In this document: piece after piece, positions 8,644 through 18,700 of the stretch
Position numbering within the stretch: position 1 is the first letter of the stretch
How the letters are laid out: each line of letters opens with the position of its first letter
Notes under the pieces: generated by a model
Databases searched by the model: none
Told to the model about the DNA's origin: nothing
Seen by the model: only the letters and a program-made list of their open reading frames with translations
Assembly (NCBI GenBank): GCA_963768165.1
Contig: CAVYHJ010000002.1
Location: forward strand, 930,001-994,000
DNA: 64,000 bases
Reading direction: 5' to 3'
Source of the DNA: CAVYHJ01 sp963768165 [NCBI: uncultured bacterium]
GTDB taxonomy: Bacteria > UBP4 > UBA4092
Program-made: the position numbers and the translations under genes

Positions 8644-10026
8644 TTATTGCACTATCAACGTGAAAGGAATTTCTTTGGCTTTTTGAATACCCAGACTTTG
8701 TGGGTTATAGAGATTGCATTTTAAGATTTTGGAGTATTGTCCCGGTTGTAACGGTGCTTTACTTTTCAAACCAAATAAAAGTGCGCCTAATCCTGTAATG
8801 GTGGGGGATAAGGAATTGTTTTTGGTATCAAAGGCAACCGTGTTTTTATATTGTTCGGGTGTCACAGCCAGGAAATCCCGGAAATTAATATCAGTCCAAA
8901 AATTTTCAGCATCCGGAATAATCATGGCGGAAAATGCCGATATGGTTCCAACTTCATATGTCACCTTCATCGGCAGGGTATACCATTCTCCGGTTTTCAC
9001 GGAAAATTCGGGTTTGTCATTTTTCAAGAAAGCGGGTTCCACGATATCAAAATCATAAGGGATATGTTGCTCGACAGGCAATGCCGTAACTTCGCGTTGT
9101 TGTTCACTGATTACCCGCACTTCAAAAACCCGTGCCGCATCATCAATATAGTTGGACGATGTGATAAAAATGCGAATGCGTTGAGAGGTGACACTGCTGA
9201 AATTAAACACCGGATTTTCCACCAGGTTATTGCGTACCCCACCCAAGTCTTCCCATTCCGTCCCGGTCCAATATTGGACAGTGAAATTTTTCAGAATATA
9301 CCGGGAGTCGTGCTCTTCACCGGAATATATTTCGATCCGGTGAAATGGTTTGGGTTCACCAAAATCAACAATCAGCCAATGGTCGCCTGGCACGTTTTTA
9401 GAAATCCAGCGGTTTTTCTCATCCATAACATCTCCGTTAATAACATTGGAAGGAGGGTAGCCGGATCGATATGAATCGGCTGTGGCTTTCGCACCATTCA
9501 CCGCTAAGGCAATATCACTTTGTACCGTTGAAGGCGCGACGGTCGTTGCGTTTACATTTCCCTGAATTACCTGAGATTTGTTGGCACTGGCGAAGGGAAC
9601 CGGTAATTTATCAATGGCTTGGGCTGCCGCGATGGCCTCCGGTTCTTTGGTAAAGGGACCCACTTGGACTTTATAATAGGGCTCCTCATAGATAATATGG
9701 GCGGAAGAAAATCCTTTATCCAATAAATAATTCAATGCCCGTTCCGAATCTTCCTTGCGAATCTGGGAGGAGACCTCAATAATGTACGGAATAACTTCCG
9801 TGGATATTGACTGACGCTGAACCCTGTCCACCATCTGACTTGCTACGGAGATCGTTCCGCCATCCGTATCAATCAGGAGAATATTTTCACTGGAGGACTT
9901 TACCTTTCCTTCGATAATTTTCCCATTTTTCAGATACACAAGGTCCGCCATACAAACGGACAAACTCATCAACAAGAGAATTCCAAAAGTAACGAAGGTG
10001 AAAGTTTTCTTGAAAATCAGTCTCAT
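8644..10026 (-). CDS. Exported SPOR-like and F5/8 type C (discoidin-like) domain protein
   Basis: About 460 residues. An N-terminal signal peptide (KTFTFVTFGILLLMSLSVCMA) precedes a small region containing VYLKNGKIIEGKV. A SPOR-like repeat domain follows (YYKVQVGPFTKEPEAIAAAQ) and could bind glycan in septal peptidoglycan. Next is a discoidin/F5-8C-type domain (YPPSNVINGD, WLIVDFGEPKPFHRIEIYSG) that could bind carbohydrate. The C-terminal beta domain is unassigned. The ATG at 10026 precedes the signal peptide and follows AAGGAT, so an upstream in-frame start is less likely. It sits just downstream of a GT87-type gene. Confidence 0.75.
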   Translation of the reverse strand: MRLIFKKTFTFVTFGILLLMSLSVCMADLVYLKNGKIIEGKVKSSSENILLIDTDGGTISVASQMVDRVQRQSISTEVIPYIIEVSSQIRKEDSERALNYLLDKGFSSAHIIYEEPYYKVQVGPFTKEPEAIAAAQAIDKLPVPFASANKSQVIQGNVNATTVAPSTVQSDIALAVNGAKATADSYRSGYPPSNVINGDVMDEKNRWISKNVPGDHWLIVDFGEPKPFHRIEIYSGEEHDSRYILKNFTVQYWTGTEWEDLGGVRNNLVENPVFNFSSVTSQRIRIFITSSNYIDDAARVFEVRVISEQQREVTALPVEQHIPYDFDIVEPAFLKNDKPEFSVKTGEWYTLPMKVTYEVGTISAFSAMIIPDAENFWTDINFRDFLAVTPEQYKNTVAFDTKNNSLSPTITGLGALLFGLKSKAPLQPGQYSKILKCNLYNPQSLGIQKAKEIPFTLIVQ

Positions 10027-10049
10027 TTTTATTAATATCCTTGTCGAAA

Positions 10050-11330
10050 TTATACAGCACGATTGCGTTTGTGACAACCAATTCCTTCTTTCAAAAGGTA
10101 AATGAATAAGAGCAGCAAAGGATACAGTTTAGACGACATCCCAAAGATATTCCATCCTTCACGATACGATTCATCCCAATAGTTGAACGGCATCGCGAAC
10201 CAGAACAATAAAACACTGAGAAATAAAATTCGACTCGTGGAGAATGTTTGAGTCTCCGCGTGATACACAAAAAGTGTAATTAGAATAAATAAAATAAGAA
10301 CCAAATAATGATCCCAGAACAGGCTGGGAACCAACAAAGAACAAAGCAATGCCAAACCAAACAAAACTTTGTCACGAGAAGAATTTGTTACAACATCTGC
10401 TTTCCATGCTAGAAATAGAGTGGATATTGTAATAAAAATTGAAAAAAGAATACTGATTCCTTTCGCCAGAGCGGGGACATCGAACCAACATTGGGTAACG
10501 GGATTTTTCGTCAGGAGATGAGAAATCAAGGCATGAAACGATTGGTTGGCGGGGGCTACGTAAAAAGGTTCACCCACATCCGACCAGACTGAATGGCCGT
10601 AAGACATGGATTTAACAATACTAAAATAATCCGTAAATGAAGTAATCCCAAAACATAAAATCGTAACAAGTGATATGAGAAATATTGTTAGAACAGCTGT
10701 CAAGGCAATTCGATATTCTTTCCGGCATAAAAAATAAATAATAAAAAAACCGGGGAAAATTTTTATCAGGGTGGTGATTCCAAGAAAAAAACCTGCCCAA
10801 TTTTTCTTTTGTGATAAAGAATATTTCCACAATAAAGCCAGGAAAAATAAAATCAGCAAATTCAATTGACCCGCCGTAAGTGTCCGGATAATGGGAAAAA
10901 AGCAGGAAGAAAATCCCAGAAATAATAATCCCGTTATATTGCGTAATAGTTTGGGAACTGTCGAGAGAAAGATAAATATTGTTGCTATAAAAAACAAATG
11001 ACTTAACAGAAACCAAATAAACTGGGCATCGGAATAAGAAAAAAAACTAAGGGGAATAAAAAGTTCCGCAACGAACAAAGGGTACACATAAGGGTTCAGG
11101 CGTGGAATACCTAGTGCCGCTGCGGTGGAGAGTAATTGTCCGCGATCATACGGATTGCCTCTTTCAGCCAGCAGATACCCCGCGACATAATTATGGGCAA
11201 AATCATTCCCATGTAGATTCTGCAATACTCCAATGACATTATTCTGGATGTAGAGATAGAGAAATAAAAGCAACAGGACGATTTGGAAAGCTGAAAAAAA
11301 TTGGGAGAAACCAGACCGTTCTTGATTCAT
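10050..11330 (-). CDS. Polytopic membrane glycosyltransferase, GT87/DUF2029-like
   Basis: About 426 residues with roughly ten or more hydrophobic helices. Features of the polyprenyl-phosphate-sugar-dependent GT-C class: an acidic residue in the first periplasmic loop (HGNDFAHNYVAG), NPYDRG, and the GQLNLLILFF and KIFPGFFIIYF stretches seen in DUF2029. It probably adds a sugar to a surface glycan from a lipid-linked donor. The ATG at 11330 has AAGGGA 6 nt upstream; starts further upstream would run back toward the HU gene. The acceptor is unknown. Confidence 0.7.
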   Translation of the reverse strand: MNQERSGFSQFFSAFQIVLLLLFLYLYIQNNVIGVLQNLHGNDFAHNYVAGYLLAERGNPYDRGQLLSTAAALGIPRLNPYVYPLFVAELFIPLSFFSYSDAQFIWFLLSHLFFIATIFIFLSTVPKLLRNITGLLFLGFSSCFFPIIRTLTAGQLNLLILFFLALLWKYSLSQKKNWAGFFLGITTLIKIFPGFFIIYFLCRKEYRIALTAVLTIFLISLVTILCFGITSFTDYFSIVKSMSYGHSVWSDVGEPFYVAPANQSFHALISHLLTKNPVTQCWFDVPALAKGISILFSIFITISTLFLAWKADVVTNSSRDKVLFGLALLCSLLVPSLFWDHYLVLILFILITLFVYHAETQTFSTSRILFLSVLLFWFAMPFNYWDESYREGWNIFGMSSKLYPLLLLFIYLLKEGIGCHKRNRAV

Positions 11331-11412
11331 ACCCATTCCCTTGTTTTTTTCCAAAGGATCACCCTGGAACCGGAATTCGTAATGACCAAGAAATCCAAAG
11401 TCCTTATCGAGA

Positions 11413-11688
11413 TTACAAATTGACAATTGCCTTCAATTCCCGGCCCGGTTTAAATACCGGTACTTTGCGGGAAGGAATATTTGCTTCCACTTTCGTTTTG
11501 GGATTACGACCCACCCGGGCTACCCGATTTTTTACCTGGAAAACGCCGAAATTACGCAATTCCAACCGTTCCCCTTTTACCAGCGCCTCTTTAATAACTT
11601 TAATAATCTCTTCTACGACCACCGCTGTATCGCCCCGCGGCAACTTGGTAATTTCCGTAATCTCATTCACGATATCGGCCTTAATCAT
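11413..11688 (-). CDS. HU/IHF-family DNA-bending protein
   Basis: A 91-residue nucleoid-associated protein. The family signature spans the beta arm, with RNFGVFQVKNRVARVGRNPKT followed by IPSRKVPVFKPGRELK; the flanking N-terminal helices also fit. The IHF-like VGRNPKT loop is present, but the subunit type cannot be set from one gene. Its start overlaps the thiE stop by 4 bp, an odd operon partner for thiamine genes. Confidence 0.95.
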   Translation of the reverse strand: MIKADIVNEITEITKLPRGDTAVVVEEIIKVIKEALVKGERLELRNFGVFQVKNRVARVGRNPKTKVEANIPSRKVPVFKPGRELKAIVNL

Positions 11689-12767
11689 ACTGTTCTCCTT
11701 TCAGAACTTATTTTCTTTTTTATACTCTTAATTGATCGCACCAGTTTTAATGTTTCTTCTTTTACATTTTTCGCGGAAACTACGGCGGAAATTACCGCAA
11801 CCGTATCCGCCCCTGCGTAAACCACCTCTTTAATTACACTTCTATTAATACCACCAATTGCCACAATTGGTAAAGAGGTCTTTTGTCGAACTTCTTTTAA
11901 CAGACCGATTCCTACCGGCGACAGAGCATCGGATTTCGATGTTGTACTATAAACCGGACCCACACTAATATAATCAGGACATTCATTTTCAGCTTTTAGC
12001 GCCTGTTTTAGATTATGCGTTGATTTGCCTATGATAATATCATAGCCTAGAAATTTCCGCGCCTCCTGAACGAGAAAATCATCCTGTCCCAAATGTACTC
12101 CATCGGCGCTTAAAGCCAACGCAATATCCGGTCGGTCATTAACGATAAAAAGAACTCCATGGTCTTGGGCCATCTTACGTAATTTCCAGCCTAGTTCCAT
12201 TTTTTGAGAAATGCTCATATAGGGATCGCGCAATTGAATAGCTTGCGCACCTCCAAGAATCGCCTGACGTACAACTTCTTCCGTTCTACGACCCAAGGCT
12301 AATCCAGTGTCTGTCACAACATATAAATCAATATTTTTCCATTTTTCTTTTGGAAATTCTTTTACAATTTCTTTTTCAAATGTATATAAATCATACCGGA
12401 AAGAGGCAAATCTCCGGCTGCTCTTTTTATTCACCAATTGTCCTGTTTCTTCAAGTGTCCGAATGGCCTCCCCGGCCCGGCGGCAATTAGCGCGAACCAA
12501 ATCCAGATAACTCTTTTTCGGTTCACCGTATTGAGCTTTTCTATCAGCGCCAACATCCGCCATACTATCACGTGAGTTCAGCAATGTGCCTTGCCCGTTA
12601 TCCAATTGACTTATAACACGGGTAATTTGATGCCGCAACTGTTTGCATTTTTGGGATAGGGTTTGGGATTCCAAAACAAACCGGCAGATATCTTCCACCA
12701 CACGCAACCCCTCGCAAGCCCGATTCCCATTGGCATCAATCATCCGATACATTCCCAACCGGTTCAT
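11685..12767 (-). CDS. thiE: Thiamine-phosphate synthase with N-terminal ThiD2-like domain
   Basis: A 360-residue two-domain protein. Residues about 1-140 match the helical domain found in front of ThiE in some bacteria (ThiD2-like: RMIDANGNRACEGLRVVED, RDSMADVGAD). Residues about 145-345 form the ThiE TIM barrel, joining HMP-PP and HET-P to thiamine phosphate: AIQLRDP, IVNDRPDIALALSADGVHLGQ, IGKSTHN and AIGGIN. It lies in a minus-strand run with thiS and thiG and overlaps the HU gene by 4 bp. The role of the N-domain is less certain; HMP-P kinase activity has been proposed for this domain type. Confidence 0.9.
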   Translation of the reverse strand: MNRLGMYRMIDANGNRACEGLRVVEDICRFVLESQTLSQKCKQLRHQITRVISQLDNGQGTLLNSRDSMADVGADRKAQYGEPKKSYLDLVRANCRRAGEAIRTLEETGQLVNKKSSRRFASFRYDLYTFEKEIVKEFPKEKWKNIDLYVVTDTGLALGRRTEEVVRQAILGGAQAIQLRDPYMSISQKMELGWKLRKMAQDHGVLFIVNDRPDIALALSADGVHLGQDDFLVQEARKFLGYDIIIGKSTHNLKQALKAENECPDYISVGPVYSTTSKSDALSPVGIGLLKEVRQKTSLPIVAIGGINRSVIKEVVYAGADTVAVISAVVSAKNVKEETLKLVRSIKSIKKKISSERRTV

Positions 12768-12776
12768 AAACGAATA

Positions 12777-13259
12777 TTAATATTTGATCCCTTCATCATC
12801 CACGGGATTATCCCGGTGGATATGGGACAGTTGATTGCTGAGAGAAAGTACCAATGAATCCAATTCTTTTTTGCGTTCTTCGAGGTCCTGTAATTGCCGC
12901 TGCAAAGCCGGAATAAATTCCGTTCTCAACCATTCTCTTTCTTCCCTGGCCTTGGTCAATTGCACTTGAATATTATCGGAAAGCTTGAAGCTCTTTTGCC
13001 GTTGAATCTGATTGTATTGCTGCGTAATTTCGGTAATTTGTTTTTCCAATTCTTTGCGTTTCTCCTTGGTTTCATCCAATTTTTCTTCAATTTCCTTCAA
13101 CGCCTCCTGCGCGATTTCATCGGCATTATTACGCGTCACTTCTTCCAATCTCTCCACCCGCTTTCGTTCCAATAATTCGATTTCATGGGAGAGTTCCTCG
13201 ATTAACTTTTTATTGGAAAGAACCCGGTCTTTCAGTTTTTTTAAGTCAGTATCAAGCAT
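12777..13259 (-). CDS. Coiled-coil protein of unknown function
   Basis: 160 residues, almost entirely charged heptads rich in Glu, Lys, Arg and Leu (KKLKDRVLSNKKLIEELSHE and onward), so one long coiled coil with no membrane segment. It sits between thiG and thiE on the same strand with short gaps. I do not recognise a family. Its position could be passive co-transcription or a scaffold role. Confidence 0.7.
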   Translation of the reverse strand: MLDTDLKKLKDRVLSNKKLIEELSHEIELLERKRVERLEEVTRNNADEIAQEALKEIEEKLDETKEKRKELEKQITEITQQYNQIQRQKSFKLSDNIQVQLTKAREEREWLRTEFIPALQRQLQDLEERKKELDSLVLSLSNQLSHIHRDNPVDDEGIKY

Positions 13260-13318
13260 AAGAACTCACTGTAAGATTTATTTAGATTTACATCCTTGAA
13301 AAGGGATGCATCAATTTG

Positions 13319-14107
13319 TTAAAAATCTTTTATCGGACTACTGGCTGTCGCGTAAAGTTTTTTGGGAATTCGTCCCGCCAAATAAGCCAACCGGCCAGAT
13401 TCTACAGCAGAGCGCATCGCACAAGCCATCTTCAATGGGTCTTTGGCACCGGCAATGGCTGTATTCATTAACACGGCGTCGGCGCCCAATTCCATGGCAA
13501 TCGCGGCATCGGAGGCCGTTCCAACACCCGCGTCTACAATAACCGGTACTTTAGCCTGTTCCAGAATAATTCGGATATTGGTTTTATTTAAAATTCCCTG
13601 ACCCGACCCAATCGGTGAACCAATCGGCATGATAACAGGACATCCAATCTCCTGCAATTTCTTACACATAATCGGGTCGTCGGAAATATAGGGCATCACA
13701 AAAAAGTTTTCTTCAATAAGAACTTTGGCGGCTTCCAAGGTGGCAATGGGGTCAGGCATCAAGGTTTTTTCATCTCCCAATACTTCCAATTTAATGAGCT
13801 CCGATAAACCCAACTCGCGGGATAAACGCGCGACGCGAATTGCATCTTCCGCGGTGTAACATCCGGCAGTATTGGGCAAAAGAGTATATTTATTGGTGTC
13901 AATATAATCCAACATATTTTTTTCGGTTTTATTGTCGAAGTTAATCCGGCGCAGAGCAACGGTCACCATTTCTGCGCCGCTGGCTTCATGACATTGCTGC
14001 ATAATTTCAAAGGTACTATATTTCCCGGTCCCGATAATCAAACGGGAATGGAATATCCGATTCCCCAGTTTCAAAATATCTTCTTGTGCTAATGCTTCGA
14101 CAGACAT
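13319..14107 (-). CDS. thiG: Thiazole synthase
   Basis: It forms the thiazole phosphate of thiamine from DXP, dehydroglycine or iminoglycine, and ThiS-thiocarboxylate. It has 262 residues. Seen: RLIIGTGKY, the DXP Schiff-base Lys in [22 protein letters not shown] and [26 protein letters not shown] lies just before the ATG and overlaps the end of thiS, so the two are translationally linked. No thiF or thiH is in the window. Confidence 0.97.
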   Translation of the reverse strand: MSVEALAQEDILKLGNRIFHSRLIIGTGKYSTFEIMQQCHEASGAEMVTVALRRINFDNKTEKNMLDYIDTNKYTLLPNTAGCYTAEDAIRVARLSRELGLSELIKLEVLGDEKTLMPDPIATLEAAKVLIEENFFVMPYISDDPIMCKKLQEIGCPVIMPIGSPIGSGQGILNKTNIRIILEQAKVPVIVDAGVGTASDAAIAMELGADAVLMNTAIAGAKDPLKMACAMRSAVESGRLAYLAGRIPKKLYATASSPIKDF

Positions 14108-14118
14108 AAAAATCTCCT

Positions 14119-14337
14119 TTATAAATACTTTACTTCCCCGCCCCCGACAAAATTCAATATTTCCAATTTATCCCCCTCATGAATCATGGCTTCTTCAAAT
14201 TTCGACCGGCTGATAATTTCCGATTCATTGCGTTCCACCACAACCCGTCCGGCATGAATTCCTAATTGAGTTAACAATCGGGTAATATTCAAACCTTCCG
14301 TAATTTCCATTTCTTTGCCATTTACAAGAATCTTCAT
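14119..14337 (-). CDS. thiS: ThiS sulfur-carrier protein with residues after the diglycine
   Basis: A 72-residue beta-grasp protein that carries sulfur as a C-terminal thiocarboxylate to ThiG. The [11 protein letters not shown] start at 14337 follows GGAAAG. The sequence ends [12 protein letters not shown]: five residues follow the last glycine, whereas ThiF activates a free C-terminal GG. Either a protease trims it, or the reading frame is off: loss of one G in the GGGG run just after the last Gly codons would end the protein at GGGK. It sits directly before thiG. Confidence 0.88.
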   Translation of the reverse strand: MKILVNGKEMEITEGLNITRLLTQLGIHAGRVVVERNESEIISRSKFEEAMIHEGDKLEILNFVGGGEVKYL

Positions 14338-14435
14338 GGAAAGCAAAATCTACCTACTTACTATTATTGTAACATTTTTAATCCTAACCAGCACTCTTAT
14401 CAAAGTCAAGTAAATCCGGTAAACTATTGTTTTGT

Positions 14436-14535
14436 TAAGAGTTTTCTTCCGTGACAGCTTTATACCTTTATTGAGCGATAAGATATTTTATGAATGGTAT
14501 AAAGCGGTTTTCATTATTGTATACGAAGACTCTTA
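14436..14535. repeat. Nested inverted repeat, about 100 nt
   Basis: Outer arms TAAGAGTTTTC (14436-14446) and GAAGACTCTTA (14525-14535) pair with one G-U or mismatch. Inner arms GCTTTATACC (14457-14466) and GGTATAAAGC (14496-14505) pair perfectly over 10 bp. The two-stem arrangement fits a structured RNA or a small palindromic mobile element. No coding frame crosses it. Confidence 0.5.
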
Positions 14536-14824
14536 GAGTATCAAAAGGTCAAACATGGAATGATAGCAACCCCCCCCAACCCCCTCATCCTAAATAGCTC
14601 TGAAAAAACCTATAAAGCACACCGTTTAGTAAACCGATATAGTAGACATTGTTCAGCAAAGACAAAGTATAGGGAAATACAAAAATAATCTATGCTCTTT
14701 TCCTGAATTTATAGCCTCCTCTTTTAAAACCTTCAGAAATCACTCAAAATTGACGTAGAAACAATAAACTCACCTGAAAGAATCTTAAATCAAGTCTCGA
14801 ACTAAATCCTCACCTTTTTTCATT

Positions 14825-14868
14825 GGGAGACAAACTGGAGATAATACGGAGAAAATAGGGAGATAACC
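14825..14868 (+). repeat. 11-nt tandem repeat, four units (copy A)
   Basis: Four 11-nt units of the form NGGAGAYAANN run from 14825 to 14868. The same unit recurs at 52622-52665 (four units) and in a related form at 33042-33074 (three units). Flanks are also similar between this copy and the one at 52.6 kb: CCTTTT before, and TAYGCCAAAATGRCA about 60 bases after. Confidence 0.7.
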
Positions 14869-15056
14869 TATACTCAATTTTGTAACATTTTAAACCCCTT
14901 AAATCGCAAATTTAACTATGCCAAAATGGCACACTTTACCAAGTTAAATATAATGCTTAACTAACTATTAGGTAAAACGTTTGTCCAGCATAGACAAAGC
15001 ATACCTGAACCAAAGATGAAGGATCCCTCTGTCCCCTTAGAAAAGTGTTGTTATAA

Positions 15057-15377
15057 TTAACGCACAACGGCTCTAAATACTTTAACCGCCAACTTGAGCT
15101 TATTCTCATCCATCTCTTTCGCCAATTCATTGAGCACTTCCCATAACTCGTTGGATTCTAGCTCATGCCCAAAATCAAAGAGCTCCCACGGCTCTACCTT
15201 GAGGGCTTTGGCGATCTTAAGAAGCATATTGATTGTGGGATTTTCTTTTCCCCCTTCTACTCGACTGAGGTAATGAAGACTGATATTCACTCGTTCCGAG
15301 AGGAATTCCTGCGTCCAGCCTCTTTGTTTTCGTAAATACTGTATACGCGTACCTAATTGTTGTTTTTGTGTCTTCAT
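15057..15377 (-). CDS. XRE-family helix-turn-helix regulator
   Basis: A 106-residue DNA-binding protein. The HTH is at about residues 8-62: LGTRIQYLRKQRGWTQEFLS, then HYLSRVEGGKENPTINMLLK. The C-terminal tail is short and acidic. I chose the ATG at 15377 because AAGGA lies 9 nt before it. It is transcribed away from the large secreted protein gene and may control its neighbours or itself; targets are unknown. Confidence 0.88.
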   Translation of the reverse strand: MKTQKQQLGTRIQYLRKQRGWTQEFLSERVNISLHYLSRVEGGKENPTINMLLKIAKALKVEPWELFDFGHELESNELWEVLNELAKEMDENKLKLAVKVFRAVVR

Positions 15378-15786
15378 AATCATTATTCCTTTGTAATAAA
15401 CATAATGACGGTTTTTGCCATTGCAGTTAATTACGCTATACAACAAATATTATTGACAAAGTAGATGTTATGCTTATACAATAGTCGGTTATAGAAAAGT
15501 CCATGCGAAAAAAAAGCAGCCAATTCGCAGTAGTATATAAAATTGAAAAAAGGAACATCCCATACTGATTATATACATAATCAATCAAAAATACATACCA
15601 TATTAAGAGGGATTCGAGAACACCTATTTCTCGAATCCCTCTATAACTCTTTATTTTCAACTATGTATAAAAATCCAAAAATATTTTGTAAGAAAAGTGC
15701 TTCGAGATGACACTGTTCTATAGGAGATATTCAGAAATGAAAAAGTAAAAAGAACAAAAATCATATTCCAAGGAGGGCTACGCCCC
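15378..15786. other. Divergent intergenic region
   Basis: AT-rich and non-coding, between the XRE gene (minus) and the large secreted protein gene (plus). It includes the perfect hairpin at 15607-15641 listed separately. CCAAGGAGGG at 15768-15777 is the ribosome site for the large gene. Confidence 0.5.
15607..15641. terminator. Perfect 14-bp hairpin, terminator-like or attenuator
   Basis: GAGGGATTCGAGAA (15607-15620) and TTCTCGAATCCCTC (15628-15641) pair without mismatch around a 7-nt loop. On the plus strand a moderately T-rich stretch follows, but no gene lies upstream on that strand. It may insulate the large downstream gene or act in its leader. Confidence 0.45.
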
Positions 15787-18700
15787 ATGACTACATCCAG
15801 TAAGAGAACGTGCTTTATCATTTTTTGTTTGTTCACGCTGTGCACTTTTTCCATCGCCAGCGTAGTTGGAAATACGCCACCCGCAGGAAGTCCTACGGAG
15901 ATTGTCTCTGGAAGAAACGCCAATACCCGGGTCTGGCAAACCACCAATATCGAAAACGCCGTAGATTTAGTTACCGGATTGCCCACTGGTACGCAAAATA
16001 CAACCTATCCAATTTATTATGAACGTGCCGATGGGTTATGTTACCAGGATACGGCCAATAATTGGCAGGTATCGGTCGAGAGTATACAATCAACTCAGGA
16101 TGGAACCTATCAAGCTTTGCAAGGTCCTTATCAAATTAAATTTACTGGATCAATAAGCGCCTCCTTTCCTGTGACTTATACCGCGAATGGCGATATACTC
16201 CGGATGGGTCTGCGTTCCATCGGGTTTTATAATATGCAAACCAACACATTACAGACCTTACAAGTCGTTTCCCAATCCTATCCCGTTCTCAATGGAAATA
16301 CCTTAACCTATCCCGGCGTGTTTCCGGGGATAGACGTCCAATATCAATATTTGAGAGGTTCTTTTGAGCAGAAATTAATCTTACAAAACAACTCTTCCCT
16401 CCCCTCTCCCTCCATCTTTAATATGGACACCACCGTCTATTTGGTGAGTATCACGGAAATAGATACGAGTAGCGTATCCTGTTCTATCACCAACAGTGCT
16501 GGAGAATCCTTAACGAATGGTTTTCTTTCGGGAGAAAATCAGAGTTTATATTTTACCGACAGTTCAACCGGAAACACCATCTGTCAATTTGTAGTAAGTC
16601 AAGCTTTTGACAGTCAAAACAACGGCTTACCTCTAAACATGTATAAACAGATTTACCAAGCGGATGGACACTTATACCTTTTGGAAGGAGTCCCCTATAG
16701 CTGGGTACAATCGTCACAATATCCGATAACGCTCGATTACCAAACCAAGTCAAATTCACAATCGGATAATGAAGTCTGGAAATCTGGAAATACGTATTAT
16801 CTCAGTGGAACCTATACCGTTAGTCATGGATATGCTTTGGCGATTGAAGGCGGTGCGGTGATTAAAGTTATCCCGTATTCAGTTAACAGTGTTAGCGGTG
16901 CTTTAGTGGTGGATGGTCAAATCACCACAAGAGGGGATAAATTCAACTTCGTTTTGTTTAGTAGTGCTAACGATAATTCGGTTGGTGCAACCATTTCTGG
17001 TTATAGTACAGCAACTCCCGCACCGGGTGATTATAATGTAGCCATCCAACTCAATTCCGATGCTTTGACGACCAGCCGAATCCAATATTGCAAAATTGCC
17101 TATGGGAAATTCGGCCTGTATTTATCTACAAAACTAAGTACGGTGATTGCGCATAATATCATTCAAAATTGCAGTTATGGCATTGTTTCTCAACCCGCGG
17201 ATTCAGGCGTCAATACGGTCAATATTATAAACAACTTGATTGCTCTGACAAGCACAACCACCCCCAACAGCTATGGGTTGTATCTGGATACCAATCAAAA
17301 CACAACCTATAACAATGTCGTAAAATATAATACCTTTGCCGGACCGGGAAATGTCAATGGAACCCAAGGCATCTATATCGTGGGGAATGCCAGTCTTTTG
17401 AACAGTTCCATTTTAACCATTTACGACAATATTTTTTCTCAATTCTCCACAGGGATAAATTCTGCCATTAATTATGATACGACCAGTAATCCAACACCGA
17501 TCAATTACAATACCTATACGAAGTGCAGTAACGATCTGAGCAGTAATATTCCGTATCATACCAATGACTATAGCGATAATAGCAGAGTATCCACTGGGCA
17601 CGCTTTTTCAGGCAACGTTTTTGAAACGGGTTCCCCCAATGGTTCCTATTATTTGGTTCAATCTCAAGGAGCCGTTATTGGGAACGGTTCCGAAGCTGCC
17701 AGCAGTTATGGATTGAATACCAAAACTACGGAGACGGCAAGTTTAATATTGGGTAATATTACAGGAACACCGATATGGTTACTGGTACCTAGAGATACAG
17801 GTTCCTCATCAGATCGAGGGTATCATTATGACCCGGTGGATGTGATCATTGGCAATAGTGCCAGCAATTATTCAATCACGGTATCCGAGGGTGGGAATAC
17901 GCTAACGATTGACTCTGGAGTGGTGGTTTCTTTTTATCGGGATAGTACCGATACGGGAGGGGAATTGAGTAACGAAGCGACTCTCACGGCCATCGGTCAA
18001 CCGGGGAATGAAATCCAGTTCACTTCTATCTATGCGACATCCGATTTAAATACTCTACCCTTGCGCGGGGGATTGGATACTAATGATTACTTCGCTATTG
18101 TTCTGTCTCCAAGTTCCAACCCGGCGTCAAATATTCAATACTGCCAATTCGCCTATGCCCAATACGGTCTTGATGAGGAAGCTTCTTTGAATATCGATAA
18201 ACCGATCCAGAATAACATTTTTAAAAACGATATATATGGGATTTATTTCGATTGCTCCAGTGCGGTTATGGCGAATGTGGTCAATAATCTCTTTATCAAT
18301 AATATGTGCGGTGCGGAATTGTTGGTAGCGGGACCGCCCAGTCCATGGATGATAAACTATCTTCAAAGTAATACGTTTTATGGGAATGGTACCGGTGTTT
18401 TCCTGGCCAATGAGGGTTCGCTTACCTTGCGACTGGAAAATAATATTTTTCTCGGCAACAGTTTCGGGGTGTTCACTTCCTATGGTACCTTTACTCTAGA
18501 GACCCGCAATAATCTGTACTGGGATAATGGACAAAATACCAATGGAGTTCCTTTGAATACGACAGGCGGGGATAATGCGGATATCACGGGTGCCAATCCA
18601 ATGGTAGTACACCAGGCAACTTTGGCAAATAATGCCTTTTTGAGTTCCACCGCCCATGACGGGTTTTATCTGGCACAGAATAGCGGGGATGCCAGCCGGT

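Larger units (their letters stand above)
14338..15056. other. 719-base non-coding region with repeats
   Basis: No open frame of substance. It holds a nested inverted repeat (14436-14535), an 8-base C run (14570-14577), an 11-nt tandem repeat (14825-14868), and two similar 23-nt boxes of the form TGTYCAGCAWAGACAAAG at about 14650 and 14982, about 330 bp apart. No TPP riboswitch was found upstream of thiS. Confidence 0.6.

Noticed and set aside
14338-14700. TPP riboswitch upstream of thiS
   Set aside because: No CTGAGA or the paired conserved core of the thi-box was found on the minus strand.
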